Origin: Gyrodactylus bullatarudis
Taxonomy: Eukaryota; Platyhelminthes; Monogenea; Gyrodactylidea; Gyrodactylidae
Direction: 5' to 3'
DNA: 42,296 bases
NCBI GenBank assembly: GCA_012064415.1
Contig: SSNU01000205.1
Span: forward strand, 1 to 42,296
This document shows, in pieces, positions 32,183-41,787 of the stretch (within the stretch, counting starts at the first letter, position 1; each line of letters starts with the position of its first letter). The notes under the pieces are model-generated. The model worked only from the letters and a program-made list of their open reading frames with translations, did no database searches and was not told the origin of the DNA. The position numbers were made by a program, and so were the translations under genes.

Positions 32183-33763
32183 CCCCAATGGATTTGAGTA
32201 GATTAACCGCTTTCAATCATAGCCAAGATTTTCACTTTCTCCATTCCTCTTCCCAGCAAAAATGTAGAGATTAATACAATTTTGCCAATCTGCCTTCGTC
32301 TTATAATATTAGACTCTGTATCAATGTTTCCACAAGTTTTTTGTGTAAAACATTCAGATCTACTGATCAAAATTTTTTTTAATGACCCCTATCAAAATTC
32401 TCTGGCCTAGAAAATTGATATCAAAAATTGTTATTGTATCATGTGTAGAGTTTTCATTTTATAATTTCTTGTCAGAATTTCATCATGTTACAAAAACTTG
32501 TCAATGGAATGCTTCCATTTGGCATATTTCACAATGGCTAAATAAAAATATTGGCTCTCTGCATGTTAATACAAGACTGATTGATATGTACTAATAAAAA
32601 TGAACTCAAAATTTGAGTTTACTCCTCCTACGATGAATACCTACTTTTCTAACAGAATTTAGTACTCAGATCATGTTTTGCATATTTTTAAAGCGTGAAA
32701 GTTATTCTCCATAATGCCATTGCCTATTTTTCCCACAATATCCCACGGACATGATATTCCGGATTTTATGTGATTGTGTAGTAAAAATTCATTGAAAATT
32801 TAGCGGCGATTTGAAAAATTTTGGATTTCTAATTCACTGACTGACATAATGGTGAAGCATTTTCGACACATGCTTCAATACAAAATAATGCTTAGAATTA
32901 GATAGTTCTATAAGTAATGTTGGTACTAATGTATGAGGTAAAAAATTAGACCCTACCCTAGTGGTCAGAAATGTAACTAGGGTCATGAAAATTAAAAGTC
33001 CAACACTCAGACCACTTGATCAACCCCCCTCCCTCCCTCCCTGTGTCACAATTTCACAATAGCTAAATTTTGGCTCTCTGCATACTGTAAAACGTGATTG
33101 ATTGATATGTACTCAAAAAATGAGTTTACTTCTTCTCCTAGGATGAATATGTTGATAAATTAATTGAAATGATTACAATGCTAAATAATAATGCTCTGAA
33201 TAAAGTACAGAGACTTGCTTATTTCTGTTCCATATTATTATTATTATACTCACTGTAATTGTATAAATTTATTTATATATTTTTTCATAATTATCAACTA
33301 CATTCATAAAATATTCTGTCCCTAAATCATCAAGCGTGGAAAGAGAGAGTATGTGAACAAGACTGAGCGAAGAAATGTGATGAATAAATATATACATTTT
33401 ATGTGTACTATTATGCACTCACACAGATTGGAGTAGCGGGGAGAGATGAGAATAGCCAATTGCATTCCTCTCAACTCAACTCAATCTTATTCAATCTACT
33501 ACTCTCATCTTTCCATTGATAGATATTGTGTACTTTTGGTCAATATTGAAATTGTTTTACCATACCGTGTAATGTATACTGCTGCATCTACAGATTTAAA
33601 TGAATCATCTAATATTTGGTTGAAGAGTGCGCCTTACTGAATTGCAATTAATTCTGAAATTTGGAGGAGTCCTCATGCATGTTAATATCAACTAAAACTT
33701 TTATGGTATGGTAAAATAAATATGATAAATTAATTCAGATTTTCAAGACCTGTATAAATATAG
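32183..33763. other. Unique spacer of the inverted repeat, with internal direct repeat
   Basis: No coding region recognised. About 100 bp at 32530-32639 (TTGGCTCTCTGCAT, TTGATATGTACT, TGAGTTTACT) recur in direct orientation at 33055-33148. A pyrimidine tract (CCCCCCTCCCTCCCTCCC) lies near 33024-33041. ORFs at 32382-32594 and 33446-33640 show no family features. Confidence 0.55.
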
Positions 33764-34304
33764 AATTAGACTTAGAGGAGCATCTTGTCATATATTTATT
33801 TATAACAAAGAATATATTATCAAGTTGGTTGATATCAAGTTGGTTGATATCAAGTTGAGAATCTATCATTTTGACAATTTTTTCACCGAGAATTCGAATT
33901 TGTTTCGACGGTGATTGTCTTCACGCGCCTTCTTCAGTGGTACGACAAGTTTTTAAATTCCCCTCTTAAAGTACCAAAGTGACTTTAAAGCCACAAAGCT
34001 CAACTGAATTCAAATCAACACTTTATCAGCTTAATGAATTTTTAAATCAAGACATCATTATTTTTCAACTCTAATAATAAAGTTTGGATTTTTCTATGAT
34101 TTTTACGAAAACCTCGATTTTTTCATCAAAAATTCGAACAAGTAAAAGATTTTCTGGAATCCTACCCATGTTGTCCACTTTCACCAGTTGAAGAAAAAAA
34201 TTCTAAAAAAATTATTTTGAAAGTTGATTTATATTATGAGAGTTATTACTCGATTAGTTCTGATTATTGCAACCTCTATGACTACTATAATCCTAATATT
34301 TAAA
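33764..34304 (-). repeat. Right arm of the 0.53-kb inverted repeat
   Basis: Mirror of 31657-32182. It carries one extra 15-bp unit near 33830-33850, giving 541 bp against 526 bp. It contains copy 3 of the 49-bp motif on the minus strand. Confidence 0.88.
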
Positions 34305-34600
34305 GTTATATTTAAATATTTAAGTTGAATCCAACACTGCTCAATGTTCACTTCACCAACATTTTCATTAAAAGTATCATTATTGCCTATTTCTAGAGCT
34401 TCATGAATTAACCTCTTTCTAAAGTTTTTTTGTACACTAAGAATTTTAACCTCCTCAAAATTTATTTTATGCCCATTATTGTTTAAGACATGTTGAAAAC
34501 CATGCGAGCTATATTATCAGAGTTATAACTCGATTAGTTCTGATTATTGTATATATAGCAACCTCTATGACTACTATAATCATAATATTCTAAAGATGAG
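34230..34600 (-). mobile_element. PLE GIY-YIG fragment flanked by 75-bp direct repeats
   Basis: About 34326-34502 encodes on the minus strand the C-terminal end of the same PLE subfamily as 30474-31372 (NNGHKINFEEVKILSVQKN, EALEIGNNDTFNENVGEVN). It is bordered by two direct copies of about 75 bp: 34230-34304, which is also the end of the inverted-repeat arm, and 34509-34600 (CGATTAGTTCTGATTATTG, AACCTCTATGACTACTATAA), the second with a short insertion. Only a small part of the element remains. Confidence 0.8.
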
Positions 34601-35198
34601 CCCTCTTATTTTGTTTCTTCCTTTCTAAAGATAGACCAACGTAAGCCAGAATTTATACGATGAAAAAGAAATTCTATCACTTTATTCGAGAATTCCCATC
34701 CATTTCAGATCCCTACCTCGTGTATCTGATATAATTAATAAAATTATTGTCTGAACAAAATCCAAATAGACAAAGTGTCTTTTGAATGACAGTAATCAAC
34801 TAAATTAGTCTGTATTACTAATATTTATAGAAAATGTAATCTTTTTGGTGTTATTCATTGTAGAATATGCCGGTAGTTATTAGACGATAAGATTTTGATC
34901 ATTCACACACAATTTTTTTCTTCTGGGGATTCATTCGTAGAAGATCTAACAAATAATCCATATTTATTGAACCAGAATATCAACCAATAAACCCAAATGA
35001 TAACAATTTGTTAGCTTAATCCCTATTTAGTTAGTTTATCTTGTACGTAAAAATTACTTCATTGGGAGTTTAGATGCCACTACTAGAACCATTACTAATC
35101 CTTTATTTCCTCATGTTTGTTTTGATTATTTTAATAGTAAATATAGTTTGTTATTTTAGCTAATAAAGCCTCCCATTTCCATGTATAAATAACGTAAG
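34601..35198. other. Intergenic, no gene recognised
   Basis: AT-rich noncoding sequence between the PLE/inverted-repeat complex and the piggyBac-like MITE. No ORF or repeat recognised. Confidence 0.45.
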
Positions 35199-35418
35199 AA
35201 CCCTTTCGGTGCCGATGGACATATATGTCCATTTTCCAATTGTTTTGAACCTTCATAACTCTACCAGTTTGATAGGTTTCTGGATCAATTAAAGTTTAAA
35301 TTGATGCCCACAATGTGAACTTGCAATAGTAATATTTTTGTCCAAATAATTTGGTATCTTCATAGCTAAATTTTGGTTTTTATAAAAATTGTAAAATAGT
35401 CTTGGCACCGAAAGGGTT
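35199..35418. mobile_element. piggyBac-like MITE, 220 bp
   Basis: Ends are perfect 15-bp inverted repeats: AACCCTTTCGGTGCC at the left and GGCACCGAAAGGGTT at the right. Just inside the left end lies the palindrome TGGACATATATGTCCA. CCCTTT-type termini next to TTAA are typical of piggyBac-derived MITEs. Here the flanks read AAGAACCC and GGGTTATA, so the TTAA duplication, if it existed, has decayed. No ORF. Confidence 0.65.
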
Positions 35419-35548
35419 ATATAGGTTCGAAAATATGGAGTTTAAGATTAATTTGGTTGATGAATTACTACGACTGTTATCTTTATTCTGATTTTAATAG
35501 GTGTTAAAAAATTTACAAAAGCATTATTTTCGAAAATTGTTTTACCCT

Positions 35549-35692
35549 TGATAAATTAACAAGTCGAGTTGCACATGAAATCAAAAAAGAGTAATGTATT
35601 TTTTGGGTTCTTTTAAACAAGAGAATACTCTAGACCATGTATACTTGTTTTTCTACGAAAATCTTTCAATAAATAAATGTTACAATAAATCA
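35549..35692 (-). repeat. 3' LTR of the gypsy element
   Basis: On the element strand it begins TGATTTATTGTAAC and ends GTTAATTTATCA (TG...CA). It matches the LTR at 39285-39428 over 143 bases. Confidence 0.93.
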
Positions 35693-35704
35693 TCCTCCTC
35701 CTTT
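35693..35704 (-). other. Polypurine tract
   Basis: AAAGGAGGAGGA on the minus strand, directly before the 3' LTR. It is the expected plus-strand DNA primer of an LTR retrotransposon. Confidence 0.8.
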
Positions 35705-36509
35705 AAAGGTTTAGTCTGTCCGACGGTTTCTTTTTCCGATGGCCTCTGCCCAGCTGCTCAGTCGGATTAGTTCCGTCCGTTTTGTCGGCGGGTTCGCTTT
35801 CACAGCCACTCTCGTTGTGCTCTGCAGGTTCGTGTTGTTCCCTTTTGTTGTTTTCCTCTACAGGCGTTACATCAGCCTTGTGGACCAGTCTTCCCCTTTC
35901 ATCCAACACCGTGCTGTCGGAGTTTTCCTTAACAATCTGGGGCATTGACCAGCCCTTGCCCTCCTCGAACACAAACGCCTCTTTCTGCAGTTCATCATTC
36001 AATATCGCCACTTCTACTGTAGTCCTGGGCCTGTAAGAAAACATATAATGGCTGGGGATTTGGCCATTGCAGTTTGGGTAATTGTTTCTGTCGTAGAGGA
36101 ATTTTTCTACTGCCTCTTCCGTCGACCCACGGTTTTTATCAAGAAACTTCTTAAGGTCTCGTATGGTTGCTTCCGTCAGTCCATTTGACTGGTGGTGCCC
36201 GGGTGGTGTGGTTATCAGCTCCGTGCCGAAATTCGAAAAGAACCTTCTGGTGTACTCCGCGACAAAGTTGGTACCATTGTCCGCCACTAACGTCTTTGGG
36301 GCACCAAACAGATTGAAAACTTGAGTGAGCACCTCCACAAGGCATTCCGCTGACATTCGATGCAGTCTTCTAATTACGCAGAACTTTGAGAACGAGTCGA
36401 CCAGAACTAACCATTGTTTACCATCTCTGAAAGCCACATCAGCGTGCACCCTCTCCATGCACTCTTCGGTTTCCATCCAATGGCTTAATTTCGCGTTAAC
36501 TCTATGCCT
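35703..36509 (-). pseudogene. Gypsy integrase catalytic core and C-terminus
   Basis: Encodes the DDE core: RVHADVAFRDGKQWLVLVD, TLVADNGTNF, and NGLTEATIRDLKKFL supply the two aspartates and the glutamate. A Glu/Asn-rich tail ends in KKKPSDRLNL. It continues in the same frame as the zinc-binding part but is separated from it by a TGA at 36510-36512. Confidence 0.9.
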
Positions 36510-37225
36510 TCAGTTCTTTTGACACGTCAGACAGCCACGTACAAACTTCCCAACGTCATCATGCATTCTTGGGCACCAGCACAACATTTTAGCCCTTTCA
36601 TACATTCTTGCTTCGAATGGATGACCTTCATGCAGTCTCTCCAGTACACTCTGCCTCAGCTTTGCAGGAACAACCACTCTGCCACCTCTGTAAACTACAC
36701 CATTTTCGACTTCCAACTCGCTATTGAGTTTCTCGTACTGTTCCAATTCTTTCACACGCCTTCTCCACCCATCAGAGATTTGTTGAACCAAGCTCTTGTA
36801 TTCTTTGTCCTCAATGTTCCTGATTTCCTCACACAGCGCATCCACCTCCTTTAGGTTTTCAATAGAGTTTACCGCTGGGAATACCTTGAAGTCGTTGATT
36901 TCATCCACTTCATGCGTTAACCCTATCCTGGAGAACACATCCGGGAGCGCCATTAATGGGCCTTCGCGATATTTAATGTCAAAGTTGAACATAGACAACC
37001 ATTGTCTCCATCCGTCGAGCCTTGACGATATTCTCCTGTTTTCCGTGTCGTTCATGAAAATATGCTGAAGCGGCCCGTGATTAGTTTGTATTGTGAACTT
37101 CCTGCCAATTAGGTATCGATAAAACTTCCTCACACCGTATACGATTGCCAAAGCTTCCCTCTCAATGTTAGAGTATCTTCTTTCAGCATCCTTCAATAGT
37201 CGGCTTCCATAGGCTACCACTTCTT
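36510..37225 (-). pseudogene. Gypsy RNase H end and integrase zinc-binding domain
   Basis: Begins with the last part of RNase H (YGSRLLKDAERRYSNIEREA, TNHGPLQHI) and the tether (GPLMALPDVFSR), then the HHCC-type integrase N-domain (RLHEGHPFEARMYERAK, CLTCQ). The frame differs by one base from the preceding RNase H segment; the break is near 37226-37235. It ends at TGA 36512. Confidence 0.88.
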
Positions 37226-37613
37226 CATCTCCGTGTCGTATGAGAGTACCGCTCCCAGTCCTTCACCCGATGCATCCGTACTGAGGAACAAGCTGCGTTT
37301 TTGATCATACGGTTTGAGAATGCTCTTGGCTATATCATCCACGACTCTTTTCGTTATTGTGGTATGTTCCCTGGTCCACCTCCATGGCACGTCGTTTCTA
37401 AGTAGTGTGAAGACCTTCGCCAGTTTTGCCGAGTAGTCCTTGCAGAATATACCATAGTGTTGGTAGGCCCCAAGCAGGCTCCTGAGCTCAGATTTGTTAG
37501 TTGGTTCCGCAATTCTCATCAGCTTGGCCACCCTTTCCTTGTCCGGCTGCAAACCGTGCTCGTTAATCACAAAGCCCATAAATCGTATCTGCGTCATTTT
37601 ATATTGCAACTTC
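37214..37613 (-). pseudogene. Gypsy RT connection and start of RNase H
   Basis: Encodes FMGFVINEHGLQPD, the LLGAYQHYGIF segment after the RT thumb, and the RNase H start LFLSTDASGEGLGAVLSY. It is out of frame with the upstream RT segment. The break falls at the five-base C tract (G on the plus strand) at 37614-37618. Confidence 0.88.
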
Positions 37614-38415
37614 GGGGGTTGATACTGAAATTTCGTTCCTTCAGTCTCCGCATTACCTCTACATATATACGATCATGCTCGCTTTCATCCCTGCCACCAA
37701 TAAGGATGTCATCCTGAAATACTGCTACTTTCGAGAGGTCCCCAAGCATGCGTTTCATCACTTCCTGGAAAATACTCGGTGCCACTGACAATCCAAACTG
37801 TAAGCTCGTGAAGACATAATATCCCAAATGTGTTGAGATACACGTGAGATACTGTGAGTCCTCGTGGAGCTTGATTTGATGATAAGCATTCGACAGGTCT
37901 ACTACAGAAAATACCTTGCATCCAGCCACCTTTGTTAACAACTCTTCCAGTCTGGGCGTAGGAAAACCTTCCGGGTCGATGAATCTGTTTGCCGTGCGAT
38001 TATATCCACTGGTTAACCTCAGCTCGCCATTCTTCTTGTGAGCGATCGATAATGGGGCTGTCATCCTAGGGTTTTCCACTCTCTTTAGTATGCCCTTCTG
38101 CTCCCAATCGACAATGATTTCCTCAACCTTGGCTTGTAGTGCTACCGGTACTGGTCGATGATGGAATATCATCTTACTGTCATCCAGTGGTCGTTTTAAC
38201 TGGATTCTAGCCAAAAATTCCTCACCACTTACACTAACACTGTTTACTTCATAATTGAGTTGTAGACGTTGGCACATTTCCCTGTTCAAGATGTTTTTGG
38301 TTGTCTCTACAACAGCGAACGACACAGTCAGGTTTCTGTCCATAAGCCGTACTGGTACATCCAGAATGACCCCTTTGACCACACTGGGTTGTCCATCAAA
38401 TGAGGCGATCGCATT
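37594..38415 (-). pseudogene. Gypsy reverse-transcriptase core
   Basis: Contains the RT palm and fingers: MTAPLSIAHKKNGELRLTSG, FSVVDLSNAYHQIKLH, FGLSVAPSIFQEVMKRML and the catalytic VAVFQDDILIGG. Its reading frame overlaps the end of gag-protease and is shifted by one base. The frame change is around 38417-38424. Confidence 0.9.
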
Positions 38416-39224
38416 AAGCCCTCCATTGTCAGCTTTCTCTTAACAGAATCTGCACTGATTATGTTCACTTGACTCCCACCATCCGCAAGAAAACGGATGA
38501 GCTCACCACATACTTCGAGTTTGACAAATTTAAGAGAGCATAAGGGGGAGTACAATGAATTAAACTTTATTGAGTTAATAGACGGTTTACAGGCTTCTAC
38601 TTGATTAGCGTTGACCTCTCCACTCGTGCACTCGCTCTGGTAATGACCCATCTGCTGGCATTTGAAGCATTTGACCATCCTCCTTCTGCAGCTTGGGTGA
38701 TTTTCATATACCTTGTGAAACTTGCAGTAAGGTTTGCTGCGAATTGCATTGACCTCATTCTTTCCTTCGCCATTCACCGTTTCCTTGTTCTTGATGAGTT
38801 GCTCCTTAGCAATGGCCAAAGCCTCCAGTTGGTCTAATGTAGTGCCCTTGTCGGCTTCCGTTAACTTGGCCCTTATCTTGTCGCTATCGAGTCCAAAGAT
38901 GAGCTGGTTCTCAATGCAGAGCTCTGGGAGTTCAGCGACCATTGCCTCCCTTCTTAATTTTATAAAGTATTCGTCCAGTGGGAGCCCATTTTGTCTAAGC
39001 CTGTGGAATTCCAGACGCGCAGCACGTACATACCCTTTGGGCTTGATCTTGTTTGCAATACAGCCCTTAAACTCTGTCCATGTCTTCTTCTTCAGCACGT
39101 CTGAGGATTTGAACAGTCTCAAAAGAAATGCAACCGATTCTGTATCACATCTAGCAACAAACTCGCAGACTCTATCCACTTCTTTGACTTTCCTAGACTC
39201 CATTAACATTTCAACTGAGAACAT
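38328..39224 (-). pseudogene. Gypsy gag with zinc knuckle and protease
   Basis: First in-frame ATG after the primer-binding site is 39224, although the frame stays open back into the 5' LTR. The middle has gag features (RAARLEFHRLRQNGLPLDEY). A CCHC knuckle, CFKCQQMGHYQSEC, lies near 38627-38670. It is followed by a retropepsin-like site, FLADGGSQVNII, with Asp-Gly-Gly where Asp-Thr/Ser-Gly is usual. The frame runs out at 38328, past the point where RT takes over in another frame. Confidence 0.85.
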
Positions 39225-39272
39225 AAAGGCCAGAAACTCATCGTAGACCTTTGGGATACTGAAAACATTTTT

Positions 39273-39284
39273 CCCATGACGCCA
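39273..39284 (-). other. Primer-binding site of the gypsy element
   Basis: TGGCGTCATGGG on the element strand directly follows the 5' LTR. TGG starts are usual for tRNA-primed LTR elements. The tRNA was not identified. Confidence 0.65.
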
Positions 39285-39428
39285 AGATAAATTAACAAGT
39301 CGAGTTGCACATGAAATCAAAAAAGAGTAATGTATTTTTTGGGTTCTTTTAAACAAGAGAATACTCTAGACCATGTATACTTGTTTTTCTACGAAAATCT
39401 TTCAATAAATAAATGTTACAATAAATCA
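39285..39428 (-). repeat. 5' LTR of the gypsy element
   Basis: Same 143 bases as the 3' LTR; only the base next to the primer-binding site differs (T instead of A on the element strand). Confidence 0.93.
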
Positions 39429-39433
39429 ACCCT

Positions 39434-41787
39434 TTTGATACTTCAAGGACTACTGTATCCTTGAGAGTTGATTTTTTTTAATTAATTTTTTTTCAAAACG
39501 TTTCCCAGGGCTATAGATAAAAAGTAAAATAACTTTTATCGAGGAATAATACCTCTAGAATTTAAATAAGCAATCGCCTGAACTCTAAAGCTAAAGATAA
39601 CCTGTTTTTGGATAAAAAAAATGGGTCATTTTTTGGTTGATAACTTCTTAACCAAAAATAATTGCGTTAAAACAACAATCAGCGTATTCACAAATCATAG
39701 GATAGACAAAAGATTGAATGAGAGCCATGTAAAAAAAATTCTCTGGGACTTTAACGGTTAAGAAAAGTTTTCATCTAGTAAACAGTAAAAAATTACTCCT
39801 CATTTTTTGTCCATGTTTTACGAGAAATTAAAGAAAAACAAGGAACAAGAGAAATACATCGAGATTCATTTCTGATTTAAATTAAGAAATAAATCTACTT
39901 TGTATTTTAAACTAGTATCAGTTGAGTATCAAAACATTCAACACTGTTTCTAAATACCAATAATTTGGTCAATTTTGAAGAGATCTAATATATTCTAACA
40001 AGATTAACCGGAATCTTTGATAGCTTTAGTCTTAGGACTATCAGGTAATCTTAGGACTAAAGGAATACTTTGATAAACATATCATAAATGATATGATTCA
40101 TGATACAAGTTCGTAAACTGTTTGTTTTCTAATAATAATTTGTTTATCGTTTAGGAAATAAATCTCACAATTCGAAATTTGAAAGGCTTTCTTAAGGCTA
40201 TGAAGAGTTTTTGTCAAACAATCCAATTGTGTACAACAAAATGTGTAGAGTCCGGAATTGAGACTTCTTATACAGTGCGCTTCGAAACGTATGGATTCCA
40301 GAGTATAAGACGTATCAAGTATTGAAATTCAGCCAATAGTATTAATTTTTTGTGAGGAATTTAACTGATTAGTTGGTTAAATTTGTTACCAGGTTTCAGG
40401 CATTAAAAGTTAGTGATCTTTATATAAATTTCTTCTCATCGTCAGTTACATGGTTTTAAAGTAAGAACAGAAGTCCTTCAATTATAATTAATTTTTTTTT
40501 ATTCCTCAATATGAAAAAATAGACTCAGTAAATAAGAAATCGTTGAAATTTGGAATTAAAATGAATCAGATATCCGATCAAATCACCTCACTAAAGAATG
40601 ATTTTCACGTCTTTTTGATTTCATCTCAAGATGAATTAATTGATGAGAAAAAGTTTCATGGAATCAAAAAAAGATATACCGTAATATGATATTATTTTCG
40701 AAAAATTTAATTCAGTCAGCCAATCTTATTACCGATTATCAAGATCATATATATTTTATAGCTGAACAGCTTGTTTATCTTTGGTTATAAATTATAACCA
40801 AAGATCCCAGTTTATCTTGTTAGCGAGTATCTATTTTCTACTTTTCAAATTATAGCGTTTTCAGGCGTATTTGAAAATTTACGTAAATATTTCAATTATA
40901 ACAATCTGACTATTGGACAGGCTCATTCTTTTAAAAGGTTAAAAAAGAACCAGAATACAACACTAAAGTAAATTAGAGAGAAAAAAGATAAAAAGATGTC
41001 ACTCAGCAATATCCTGAGTAGTTGAGTCATTTCTTTTGTCTTTGAATAGAAAATAAATGAACAATCCAAATGTAGAAATTAAAATTATGTAATCTTGTCA
41101 AATTTCCTATCTTCATATCATTATATAAAATATATCTATATTTATATGAGTAGGGCACACTTTTTATCTGTATTTATTTAAGAATATTGAGAATACACAT
41201 GAATACTATATGTAGAGTGTATTATATACGAGACTTGAGTGAATTGGTTGAATTTACTACTACTAATGAATTACACTATTCATTGAACTCCAATGAAATA
41301 TATTTACAATGAATCATTTAAATATTACTAAAATTCTCAGTAATATATAGAAGGGCAAAACAATTTTAATCTTTGATGTTGCTCATTTTTCAGGTAGCTA
41401 TAATCCACTTCTTTCCTGAAGTTATCCTCAACGAAATTTAGATGCTGGATAATAATAAATTGGTACATTCAATCCAAATTTTTCTTATTAAAAACAAATT
41501 TATTCTCAATTCTAGGATAGAATTCCACTTTGTTCATAATCAAAGAGTTGGTTTTTGAACTTAAATTTGGAACTTTTAATCTAAAAGATACGCTAATTTA
41601 ATCAGAAAAAATTAAAATCTCAATATGGAAGATGACATTTTTTAAAAGTGATTTAATAATTATAATTATCTATTAACAATACATGTGTGTTAAGTTAATT
41701 TTTTTACAATATTATTCTTCTTTATAAATCTTATTTTTAAGTTCTTTTTTAAATTCTTTTTTAATCTCATGTTTTTAATTGTTCTGT
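39434..41787. other. Intergenic, 2.35 kb, no gene; old repeats and a palindrome
   Basis: No ORF with recognisable content. Two decayed repeats match other parts of the window: 39480-39610 (inverted relative to 13655-13770) and 39720-39770 (like 26010-26060). At 40777-40805 lies a perfect palindrome: ATCTTTGGTTATAA, A, TTATAACCAAAGAT. Confidence 0.5.

Larger units (their letters stand above)
35544..39433 (-). mobile_element. Ty3/gypsy LTR retrotransposon with 5-bp target-site duplication
   Basis: A complete insertion of 3880 bp (35549-39428), minus-strand, bounded by ACCCT at 35544-35548 and 39429-39433. The LTRs of 144 bp differ only at the last base. A primer-binding-type site TGGCGTCATGGG (39284-39273) follows the 5' LTR and a polypurine tract AAAGGAGGAGGA (35704-35693) abuts the 3' LTR. 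The domain order gag, zinc knuckle, protease, RT, RNase H, integrase is that of Ty3/gypsy; no env is present. Three frame breaks and one stop interrupt the coding region. The body is clearly richer in G+C than its surroundings. Confidence 0.95.

Noticed and set aside
32092..32274. 60-residue ORF at the inner end of the inverted-repeat arm
   Set aside because: The mirror arm breaks the frame with a 15-bp duplication and a different continuation, and no protein family features are visible.
33024..33041. Pyrimidine tract CCCCCCTCCCTCCCTCCC as a possible G-quadruplex or regulatory site
   Set aside because: It could fold on the opposite strand, but it is short, isolated and lies in repeat spacer DNA with no gene nearby.
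35739..39246. Several plus-strand ORFs of 60-170 codons across the gypsy element
   Set aside because: They are antisense shadows of gag and pol, with no domain features of their own.
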